Below, piece after piece: positions 1 through 9,918 of a stretch of 64,000 bases of DNA. The position numbers and the translations under genes were made by a program. This DNA comes from Microglena sp. YARC. Its lineage: Eukaryota > Chlorophyta > Chlorophyceae > Chlamydomonadales > Chlamydomonadaceae. The stretch covers positions 100,026,838-100,090,837 of the forward strand of contig CM039462.1 of the NCBI GenBank assembly GCA_022414725.1, written 5' to 3'. Position 1 is the stretch's first letter, and each line of letters starts with the position of its first letter. The notes beneath the pieces are model-generated. The model saw nothing but the letters and a program-made list of their open reading frames with translations, was not told the origin of the DNA and did not search any database.

Positions 1-856
1 CTGTCCAGGTCATTAGTTCATTACCAAGGTGACCTGCAGTAATGTAGTGCTGCAAACCAAAGCGACCTGACGTATTGTAACGCTGCCCAGTTCATTAGGG
101 CATTGCAGGCCTGCAATAATGCAGTGCTGCAAACCGAGTAACTCCCTCGTTCTGTTTATTGTACCTTGTCACGAGTGCAATAAATTTCGAACAGTCCAGC
201 TTGAATAAGATCGCTGTAAACTGTCCTGTGCAAGTCCCTGCCTTTTGTGAGTGCCATTATAAATGTATTTTGAATGACCGCACTCTTGAATGATGGCCCA
301 CGATATTTGAATTACACATTCGTATCACAGGCGAACAATGAGATATAAAAGAATACAGGTAGATTGAACACAGGTAGAATGTCATTATCATTGGCGGAGA
401 TCGTGATCAGCCACCAAGCCCTGATTCCACAACAATCAGGTTTCAATTGCTTAGAAATGGGCAGGGAGCCTTTGATTCCCGCCCTATACTTATAGGCAGT
501 ACAGTACATCATTTATTCGTTTTTCTACATGTGTCTGACTCAGCCAACCGCTATCACGTAGCTGAAGAGAAAAGCTATGGCATGGTCCAGGGATAGGCGA
601 CTGTCCAACACTAGGACTCTTGGGGTGAAAAACTACAAATCCTTCCCTGGTCCTTTCATAAAAAAGAGGACTCCCCCACAGTCTAAAAACTAGTTCATAT
701 TGACGGGCGGATCCACTACTATCTGGAATTAGGTTCAGCCTGGAAGAAAGTACAGTTGCATAGCAGTCTAAGCTTGACCTTGAACTTGGTTACCGTACAT
801 AGCAGAATCACCGCATTTTTAAAGTTGGTATTTCACCCCAGTTGGCACCACCATTC

Positions 857-994
857 GAACTGAATCCTCCGTGTCGCTGGTTAGTGTCGGGACTCGGGAG
901 ACCCACCTCCTGGGGTGAAAATCCTTTCACAACTAAAAAAAAAAACGGGAGGTGGGTCTCTCGACATAAACCAGCGATACCGATGATTCAGTTC
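857..994. repeat. Imperfect inverted repeat (hairpin element)
   Basis: The left arm begins GAACTGAATC, continues with CGCTGGTT and ends near GGGAGACCCACCTCC. The right arm begins GGGAGGTGGGTCTC and ends AACCAGCGA and GATTCAGTTC, the reverse complement in the same order. The centre holds a short A run. Fragments related to the centre (gagacccacct plus ttcacaact) recur near 7150, so this is probably a dispersed inverted-repeat element. Confidence 0.6.
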
Positions 995-1179
995 GACTGG
1001 CGTTGCCACTCCTACAAAAGTGTAGGGTCGCTTCCTAAGCAAGTGGCATTAACATTCAAACTATACACAACAACAGTGGGTCCCGGCGATTATTATCGAT
1101 TTTTTTTATAAATTGCATTGAGTAATATGTAGATCCTATGCATCGATACATCTGGGAATTGCCGGAAATCGGTTGGCAA

Positions 1180-1470
1180 AATAGGTTGGTGGTTAAAATG
1201 CCTGTAAGAACGGTTGGTATTCCGCCCGGAAATGATCGAAAAATGGTTGGGATTTCTGCACATGCGGTTGAATTGGCCGATCGGGGATGAAAATCATTTT
1301 ACCGAAACCACGAAACCAATAAATTTGGTCGAAATTTTAGTTGCCGATAGAGATTGGTGGTTAGATAGCCTGTAATAACGGTCGGTATTCCGCCCGGAAG
1401 TTGTCAAAAAGTGTTTGGAATTCCTGTAAATGCGGTTAAATCGGGGATGAAAATCATGTTGTTGGAATTC
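1180..1470. repeat. Diverged direct duplication, unit about 170 bp
   Basis: Two blocks share GGTTGGTGGTTA, GCCTGTAA, CGGTCGGTATTCCGCCCGGAA, ATGCGGTT and CGGGGATGAAAATCAT in the same order. No coding signal is evident. Confidence 0.55.
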
Positions 1471-1920
1471 CTGTAAAATTGGTCGGAAAGACTGTTGCCG
1501 AAAGAGGTTGGTGGTTCTGCACATATCCACCTGCCAATGCAACCCGTTCTGCGACCTGGATGCCCTTGCCTGCTCTTCCCGTCCTACGAGCATTCTGTTC
1601 CGCGTCGCCTTCGTATGCCATCTTCTATTCCTTCACTATGCCTACTCTCTCCGCCACCCTAATCGCTACCCCTCAATCGCTTTTTCAGCTTACCTTCTAT
1701 CGCTGCTCTTTCACTTCGCGATAATCCAGTACCTATACTATCTCTCACTCTCGTCCTCTCATCGGTCCCACATCATCCTTCCATATTCTATTTCCATCCG
1801 CTCGCACAACTCCACTATAACCTACTAACCTTGGGCCAACCACCTGCCAGGACGACCGACTATTTCTTATTGCACAAGTTAACTACCGGTAGCCATTCCA
1901 GACCTTGCTGCAGTTCAGAT

Positions 1921-1930
<10 letters not shown>

Positions 1931-1972
<42 letters not shown>
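1931..1972 (+). repeat. Homopolymer G run (42 G)
   Basis: An uninterrupted run of 42 G preceded by a T run. It is the longest of more than a dozen G or C runs in the window. Its true length in the genome may differ, because such tracts are error-prone in sequencing. Confidence 0.9.
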
Positions 1973-3052
1973 CTTGCTGTTGTATAAACTCCCGGCACCT
2001 TCTGGACTCGGCACAAACTCGTTACAATGAATGGAACTGAGCGAGGATCGAAAAACAGGACACTGAGTTGCTACTTGGCAGTACATTGGCGAGCATCCGG
2101 ATAGGGCAGTGGACTTCAAGAAGAACACAGGGGTGGTACCCAGCAGTACGATGGCAAAACTGCTCCCTGATAGAGCATTGGAGTCGAGGACTGCTGGGTA
2201 CCAACGGAACAATGAAAAATAAGTCCGAAAAACTAGGGGGGAGATAATCAGAAAAACACATCAACTAGAGGGGGAAATGAGTAGTAAGCAGTATGCCAAA
2301 TCTACCCAGAGGAGTGGATGAGCCTAAGACTGCACAGCTACTAAGGAACTGAAGGCTTATGGGCTAGGTAATCAAACCAACAAACCTAACTGTTGTAGTA
2401 ACGTCAGGACATGAAAGTCCGATGGCCAGGCAGCTGGACAGCTAGCGCGTGGACTGTACTCTAATACAATCTGGGAGTACATTCAGTTTCTGAAAAGCTT
2501 TAACCAGCTAAAAACGCATTCGAGTAGAAAAATGCACAAACGCCTGTAAAATACCTAACACATATATAACAACAATTTACCTGTACATTCTCACAACTGT
2601 ACCTTGGAACATCGAGACAAACCGACAATCTGGATCAGCATGGAGAGAACTAAAAAAACATGTAATGCCCTCAAAAGATGTAAAAAAGAATGCGGCGTGT
2701 AGTGGTGTGTGAAGTGCTGGCAAAAATCTTCATAACAAGAACTCCTAAAACTGAGGGCTTCACAGGCGCCGAAATTGAATATGTATGCGCTGTGAGATAC
2801 GCGCAATTTTGAAAGAAGGTACTGTACAGATGCATGCATACAAAGGGGATTGGATGAGCCCTGGACCTTAGTATAGTTGTCCAAGACTGTAAGCACCTTG
2901 GATAAGGGCATATCATGCTCAGCAAAACTCGCAAGGCTCCTCGATGCAGACCATCCCCAATTCAGGAGTAGGGAGCATCCGTAACTTGCAAGACTCCGGC
3001 ATTGCATTTCAAGCCCCATCGGCAGGGGGTCAAACAAGTAGATGTATGGAGC

Positions 3053-3282
3053 TTGCATAGCTTTTATTTTCAGCTACGAGCAGCAGCTTCTAGGCAGCCC
3101 TCTGAGCTAGCCACTGGGTCAAGCCCCAAGATGTCAACAGTACAGGAAAGCTGGTTGTGTCAGCTTCACCCTGCACTGGGAGCATCAGGGGAGCTGCCTA
3201 GAAGCTGCTGCTTCAACCTGCATTGGGAGCATCAGGGGAGCTGCCTAGAAGCTGCTGCTCATAGCTGAAAAGTAATGCTATG
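3053..3282. mobile_element. Inverted-repeat element, family A (MITE-like)
   Basis: The left end reads CATAGC, then TTCAGCTACGAGCAGCAGC and TTCTAGGCAGC. The right end is the reverse complement, GCTGCCTAGAAGCTGCTGC followed by TAGCTGAAAAG and GCTATG. The terminal inverted repeat is therefore about 40 bp. Related copies occur near 17.6, 22.8, 24.1, 28.9, 38.1, 49.5 and 51.4 kb. The right arm is repeated again at 3330-3365. No transposase is present, as expected for a non-autonomous element. Confidence 0.65.
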
Positions 3283-3948
3283 GGAGCCGGCATTGAAGAT
3301 GCTAAAGCTGCTGCTTCAAAATGCAATGGGAGCATCAGGGGAGCTGCCTAGAAGCTGCTGCTTCAAAATGCAGCCTCCTTGTTGCTGTTGGCATGGCACA
3401 GAGCCTTGTATTCATCTGCAGGAGAGAGAAGCGGGGGCCATTAGATTACAGCTGGGCTCACTGTTTACTTCGGGGGCTATGCACAGCAGCTTCTAGGCAG
3501 ATCCTTTCACCCACCCTTGGGCCAAACCTGAAGCTAGCTAGTGTGTCTGAAAGCTGGCACGACAGGCAATCCAATGCAGTGGTAACCTCCGGGCTTGACT
3601 CAGTTGCTGGCTAATGGAGCTGGGTGGAAGATGCTACGTGTGGCCCAAAAATGAACAGTGGTTGTGCTTGCTGTGAGGAGTTGTTGGGTTGCCACAGGTG
3701 GGAGGGGCATAGTATCGGACAAGAGGGAGATTGTAACGAGTCCGACGAGTATCGAAATAGGGTGGGTTATAAGATCTCCTTAATTGCATATTCAAGTGGG
3801 GTAAAATTGGGGTAACAAATTGCGAGTCCTACATTATGCAGCAGTACAGGACCCATGAAAGCGGTGGTAAAGGCAGCATCAGTTCATACAAAAACACATG
3901 CCGTACAAGATACAAGCTGTCCTAAAAATGAAGTCCACATTATAGACA

Positions 3949-4152
3949 TTCAGCGGATGATTCGGATTTGGGTTTCCAAAAGACTTCGTAGTTCATACCT
4001 CAAACTTGAGAATTTGGCCCGAGACTTCTGACATATTGGCCTGAGAATAAAGACTTCTGAGAAATTCCGAGACTTCTGAGAATTGTCGGAAACTTGGCCT
4101 GAAAAAGTGGAGGTACGAAATATGAGACCCAAATCCAAATCATCCGCTGAAT
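3949..4152. mobile_element. Inverted-repeat element, family B (MITE-like)
   Basis: The left end ATTCAGCGGATGATTCGGAT matches the reverse complement of the right end, ATCCAAATCATCCGCTGAAT, with one mismatch. The interior is rich in gagaatt/gagacttct repeats. Related copies lie at about 17130-17335 and 50726-50878, so this is a dispersed family. Confidence 0.65.
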
Positions 4153-4422
4153 TGCTTATAGGAAATAACCACTATAATGTTGTACGGACGCATGCTTGAA
4201 ATTTATACACACTAGATTACCACCTACCCCTGAGTCAAGCGGCTTACTCATAACACATAAAAATATGTTGCCCATTTGGGAGGCCGCTTGATGTACACAA
4301 CGCTACCAATGTACGCTTTTAAACAAACTGGCACACGCTAGTTTAACACCTTATATGTCAGCAGTCAAAACATTGGATATGTACCCCTGTAGCGTTAACC
4401 CCAACCAGGCCACCCCGTAAAG

Positions 4423-6680
4423 CTAGACTCCCCATGTGTAGCTTAGGACATGGGACGTACCCCTGAGTCGCGCAGCTTCCTCGTAACGCGCATCTGCCAG
4501 AGCAGCTTCCATGGCCACAACTAGCCGCATTGTCTGGTTGTGGGTCATCTCGTGACAAATTGTCTTCTGCAAGGCAGCGGCATCCTCAAAACGTTGCTGC
4601 TGAATAGCTAATGACTTCTGGAGCTGATACATCACTGTTGGATCCTGTGACAGTATGTTTCAGAGGGTAAACATACAAGGCAGTCACGATGTGCACGAAC
4701 TGTGCAAAATATGCAAGGACTCAATCCTTGCCAGGAGAGTTCTCCGAGTTTCACAACTTCAAGAGGGACTTCGAAAGTCTCAATGTTTGAAGGAGCAACA
4801 GAATATCCCTTGGATATATTCTGCATTTATATCCGCTTGGATGCTGGCTTTCGTGAGAGCTATGAGGCTTAGGCGGAAAAATACTCAACATCCATGCATA
4901 TGAAGTGGGCCAGCCAGGGATACACAGCTGCGTTTACAAATTTAGGCAAATTTCCTTTGGAGAAAAGTGATCATCCTAGGACGAATGAAACACCCTGAAC
5001 ACAGCACCCTACCTCAAAGCTAGACAGCGCTGATCGAACGCTGAGGACGATGTCAGCATGTGTCTCAGCATCACCACCAGATTCAGCCTCATATGGCGTT
5101 GTCACATTTGCTGCCACCCTCTTAGAGATGAACATGGGTGCTGCAAGGTAGACGGGGAAAGTGGGTCAGGTTTGTTGGAAGGGCTTCAGAAGCCTGGATA
5201 TCTCTGGCTCACAGAGGCACCAGACAAAATTAGGATATCGCACACTTGATGGAAAGTATCCCCGCAATGAAAATCAGGGTGGTTTCCATGCGCAACATCT
5301 TCCACGTAGTTCAAGCATAGCGAGAAACTACCAGATAAAATATGCTACCAAGCCAACAGATAACAGGCAGCCACTTGGCATCCACAGATCATATTCACAG
5401 GGCTGCGGGTGGGAACTGAAAAGGAACAAGCTAGGACAAAAACTTGGATGGGTATCACAAAAAACCAACAAATTCCTTGCAGGGTAGGGATTGGCAAACA
5501 AGGGAAAGTAGTTTGCATCACATTTAGCTATGAGGGCAAAAAAACGGGTTCTCCTTGTCCCCCATAAAAACCTTCCCCCAAAAGACTTCCTTGAATCCTT
5601 CTCAGTCCATCTTCATGGAAATAGAGTGCAGCATAGCCAAGCACCATTCCAGCGCCTACATTATAGCTACCAAAAGCATGATCACCCCACTCCAGGCAAG
5701 CCCAACTCAACAAAGAAAGACCCAAGCTCCAGTTGTCAGATGTGAGACAAGCGATTCAAATATAACCTCCCGAGTTGCACGCTTGGAACCATGATCGGAT
5801 CAGTTACGTAAGCGTAGCCCTTGTTGGACGGCATGAGCCGAGTCCAGCCACTTACCACCAAAGCGGAGAGCCAAGTTGATAGCATCACTAGGCCGCGCAT
5901 CTACGTCAGCCTCGCGCTCTGTATCATCGCCCCCCAATTTACCGACGTAGACCCGACTGTAGTAGGTTGAAGCTACCTACGGAAGGACAGGAAGAAAGAA
6001 TGTGTCAGCAGGCACTTCCCAGGGACATACTTGGGTCGATGGTCAGGAGGTTTCACAACATCGGACGCACGCGCACGTCCACATCAGCAAACAACTCACC
6101 AACTCGGTAATTCGAATTTTGGTTACTCGAACTCCGCAAGCTTGCATGAGCGACTTGGTTAGATCATGCGTCATAGGGCGGGGCTGCTTTGACTTCTTCA
6201 GCTCCTTCATGATGGCATTGCTTTCGGCCTCGCCGATGTGTACGGGTAGCATCCTTTCAGACCCAACAATCCGGAGATAAACTACGTACGTAGCCCACGG
6301 TACGTTCGCTGCAGTCGTGTGATGCACTTTGACTGAGTCTACTGTAACTCTGCAAGAAAACACAAACATGAGTAAGAAAACCGGTCTCGGACATGAATCT
6401 GTGAGTATGACACCAGGCGTAAGGCTTACTCGACATCTCCGTCGGGTTTGCTGCCCGCACACTCGTCGTCTTTGGAAGCGTAGGTGAGGAGCTTTGGATG
6501 GAATTTGCTGGATCTCATCCCGTGCGCCCTCTCTATCGTAGGAAAGCAAGTGGCCCTCGAGAGCCTGCATCTAGTGCCGGAACTTGAAGGGAGCAGCACA
6601 GGCAGCGTATGGGAGCCCCCTCGCCCAGCAGACGAGGAAAGCACGCCAGCGCAGTGTTTTCTTGTCAAGGCCGAGTGCAT
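4423..6680 (-). CDS. Bifunctional nuclease (BFN/DUF151) with UVR motifs, five exons
   Basis: Exons are complement 6430-6680, 6100-6349, 5856-5976, 5013-5140 and 4423-4644. All junctions are GT-AG and the phases close to 323 codons, close to the size I recall for plant BBD proteins. Exon 1 opens with ATG and is rich in Ser, Arg and Ala without acidic residues for about 40 residues, like a plastid or mitochondrial transit peptide. Exons 2-4 carry the BFN domain (about residues 85-235), with the motifs LPVHIGEAES, RPMTHDL and ARPSDAINLALRFG-APMFISK. Exon 5 has two UVR-like helices (QQRFEDAAALQ and ARYEEAARLR). The family has RNase and DNase activity and is linked to defence in plants; the plastid role here is inferred. 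The 3' end is uncertain, because a GT donor at 4459-4460 could lead to another short exon. Confidence 0.92.
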
Positions 6681-8365
6681 CGGAATTCAATTGTTCTATA
6701 GGATTGGTTTTATAGCACAGAAAGCGAGAGCTAATGCAGTAAACAAGAGTAGAGAAGAAAGAACGTGTGAACGTGAGTCAGCACTTTCGGGGCACTGAAC
6801 TTTATAACTGTTTTGATGCTGGATGTCTCGGAGGCGGTTGGTCATTATCATAACCTCGAAGCCCTAGTCATGTCATCAGTCAGCGGGTGTCTAGTCATAG
6901 CCAGGCAGTCCTGGCACGAGTCGAGCGCGCGAGTCGAGGCGCGAAGACGAGACGCGAGTCTGAGTCCAACTTTACCAACGTTGACTGTGTTTGGACTATA
7001 TGGCTCAGATGCTAGTGCTGGCACCCTTTGTCTGGTCCGGGTCTGGTCTGATTTGACGTGCCTAGGGACGTGTGCGTGCGCGTGCAGGGGGACGTGCCCG
7101 TGGCTGAGCCCCCCCCCCCCCCCCCCCCCCCCGGGGGGCGCCCATTGTGTCAGGAGACCCACCTAGGTTGAAATACCTTTCACAACTTAAAAAAGGGGCA
7201 AACCTGAAGCAGCCTAGTGCACCTTAAAGCTGATACAACCAGCTTTCCTTTATTGTTGCCATCTTAGCTAAGTAGCTGGCTCAGGGAAATGTCTAGAAGC
7301 TGCTGCTCGTAGCCGGAAAGGAAAGCTGGTGCCATGCAAGTCCCCAAAACCCCAAATGGCGCGCATCACCTCCAGACATATATAACAATAGTACAATACT
7401 AAGGTATTCTGGAAATAATTATGCAACCATGTATTATGTACCTAAGGTAGGTATTGTCTTTACTGCTGAAGATGGCGAGGAGCCAAATTGCTGGCTGGAG
7501 CTATGTAACCAAGTTCAAGGTAGAATCTGACAAATGGAAGCGAGCCTGTCACATGGAAATATCGAGTGTGCCAACTACATGGTTCTAGAATCGTCCATGT
7601 TGAAAATTATTCATGTTTACATTTTCCTGGTAAATATATTTTGACAGTGAAAGACGGCAGGCAGCTAAATTGCTGGCAGGAGCCATGTAACCAAGTTCAA
7701 GTCCAAGATGAACATAACGTGGTTAGTAAATGTACTGACGATCTAATGTACGATAAACAAATCAATCGTACTTCAGTGTATCCAGTGTATTAATGTACAA
7801 ATTAGATATAATGTCAGATGGCGAGGAGCTGTCAACAGCCTGAAGCCATGTTTCCAGTCTTCAGTGGAATTTCCTTGGAGGATCAAGAACTGGAGCAGCA
7901 TACTAGAACGCTCAGAGCCAGTTGTTGCCTCAACAGGCAGTAATCATTCACGGAGTGACAATATTATTGTGCAGTACATAGAAACAGGCAAGCACGCATA
8001 CATACAATGCAGGGTAACAGGCAAGAACGCATACATACGCAAACATAAAGTGCATAGTAACAGGCAAGCACGCATAACCACCCCGGAGGCGGCTAGATAA
8101 TAATGTATACATTCTTCTTTTATAGCTAGGTAAGATAAAGTCTCTCTTGGACAACATCACATTCCACCACATTCCTCGTGATGTGTTAAACTGCCAAAGA
8201 CGACGAGCAGCCAAATTGCTGGCTGAAGTTATGTACAATAACCAAGTTCAAGTTCGAGAACCAGATGTGAAGAATGACAAGCAGAAAAAAGCTGGGAGAG
8301 ACCTAGACTTGTCATTCAAAACCCTTTACTCTTGGCCTTGGCAAGTCGTTAAATCTTGTAAAATA
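6681..8365. other. Region upstream of the nuclease gene; no gene seen
   Basis: This lies 5' of the minus-strand nuclease gene and presumably holds its promoter, though no motif can be assigned. It contains a run of 24 C at 7109-7132, a partial family-A element near 7240-7330, three copies (about 7465, 7650 and 8200) of a short dispersed unit with GCCAAATTGCTGGCTG and GTAACCAAGTTCAA, and short AACAGGCAAGCACGCATAC repeats at 7983-8085. Confidence 0.55.
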
Positions 8366-9165
8366 TGGTTTGAACCAATCAGCCATCTGATCAGATGGTT
8401 TGAACCAGTCAGCCATCTGATCAGATGGTTTGAACCCGTCAGCCATCTGATCAGATGGTTTGAACCCGTCAGCCATCTGATCAGATGGTTTGAGCCCGTC
8501 AGCCATCTGATCAGATGGTTTGAACCAGTCAGCCATCTGATCAGATGGTTTGAACCAGTCAGCCATCTGATCAGATGGTTTGAACCCGTCAGCCATCTGA
8601 TCAGATGGTTTGAACCAGTCAGCCATCTGATCAGATGGTTTGAACCTGTCAGCCATCTGATCAGATGGTTTGAACCAGTCAGCCATCTGATCAGATGGTT
8701 TGAACCCGTCAGCCATCTGATCAGATGGTTTGAACCAGTCAGCCATCTGATCAGATGGTTTGAACCCGTCAGCCATCTGATCAGATGGTTTGAACCCGTC
8801 AGCCATCTGATCAGATGGTTTGAGCCCGTCAGCCATCTGATCAGATGGTTTGAACCAGTCAGCCATCTGATCAGATGGTTTGAACCAGTCAGCCATCTGA
8901 TCAGATGGTTTGAACCCGTCAGCCATCTGATCAGATGGTTTGAACCCGTCAGCCATCTGATCAGATGGTTTGAACCAGTCAGCCATCTGATCAGATGGTT
9001 TGAACCTGTCAGCCATCTGATCAGATGGTTTGAACCAGTCAGCCATCTGATCAGATGGTTTGAACCCGTCAGCCATCTGATCAGATGGTTTGAACCAGTC
9101 AGCCATCTGATCAGATGGTTTGAACCAGTCAGCCATCTGATCAGATGTTTTGAACCAATCAGTCA
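8366..9165. repeat. 30-bp minisatellite, about 26 copies
   Basis: The unit begins TGGTTTGAACC and is centred on the perfect 16-bp palindrome CCATCTGATCAGATGG. Copies differ almost only at one position (the A, C or T before GTCAGCC), so the array is young or homogenised. Because 30 is a multiple of three, several frames stay open on both strands, including one that would encode a WFEPVSHLIR decapeptide repeat, but that frame starts without ATG. Nothing suggests it is translated. Confidence 0.95.
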
Positions 9166-9589
9166 GATGGCTGTATGGTTCAAAGTATCACTTATAACAA
9201 TAAACTGTCGGTGTAGGGTCCTGGACAGGTCTATAATCGGCCTGGACCCTGTCACACTCCCTGGCTTACGTGGCTATCACATGGGGTCAGTAATGTATTC
9301 TGCAGACGGCAAGACGCCGAAGAAACGGCTTGTAGAACCTTGTTTTTTTCTTCCTTAGTCAATGGATAGTATCACAGAAACTGGATGAATGGAGTGTGTG
9401 GGGTGACTGCTGGTTTTGGTGTATGTGTGGGATTGTTTGTGTGTGTGTTTGGTGGGGTGGGGTGAACGCTGGGTTTGAGCGAGAAAGCGAGAGCGAGAGA
9501 ATGGATCAATGGAGAGGATCACAAGGTGTGATTCACAGCAATGGACAATATCACATATCACAATATGTTTTTGCATTTAATGGCAGCTT

Positions 9590-9890
9590 AGAGAGGCACT
9601 AGTTAGCTTCAGGTGAGGTCCAAGGCTGAGGCGAGGGAGCTGCCTAGAAGCTGGTGCATGCCATTGCAGCTTGGAGAGGCACTATAGCTTCAGGTGTAGT
9701 CCAAGGCTGAGGCAAGGGAGCTGCCTAGAAGCTGTTGCATGCCATTGCAGCTTCGAGAGGCACTAGTTAGCTTCAGGTGTGGTCCAAGGCTGAGGCGAGG
9801 GAGCTGCCTAGAAGCTGGTGCATGTCGAAAGCTTTGGGCTTGCCCAGTGGCTGGCTAACGGAGCTTGACTGAAGCTGCTGGGAATAGTAG
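9590..9890. repeat. Tandem copies of a family-A element end
   Basis: A unit of about 80 bp with GAGGCACTAGTTAGCTTCAGG and GGGAGCTGCCTAGAAGCTG is present about four times. It derives from the right half of the family-A inverted-repeat element and lies just downstream of the heliorhodopsin stop codon, so it may be part of that 3' UTR. Confidence 0.6.
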
Positions 9891-9918
9891 CAAAACAAAT
9901 GTGTGCTGAAGTTCACAC

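Larger units (their letters stand above)
1..4422. other. Repeat-rich stretch with no recognised gene
   Basis: No open frame here shows a recognisable domain or a convincing exon with splice sites; most open frames lack an ATG start. The stretch holds an inverted repeat at 857-994, two diverged copies of a unit of about 170 bp at 1180-1470, a run of 42 G at 1931-1972, and members of two small inverted-repeat element families at 3053-3282 and 3949-4152. A short pyrimidine-rich segment at 1508-1828 is open on the plus strand, but its predicted protein is only hydrophobic and low in complexity. Confidence 0.6.

Noticed and set aside
8366..9165. CRISPR-like regular array
   Set aside because: Units are contiguous with no unique spacers, and the genome is eukaryotic.
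8147..9358. 403-codon frame with WFEPVSHLIR repeats, and an equally long minus-strand frame
   Set aside because: It begins with TTG, not ATG. Both strands are open only because the 30-bp unit is a multiple of three without stops.
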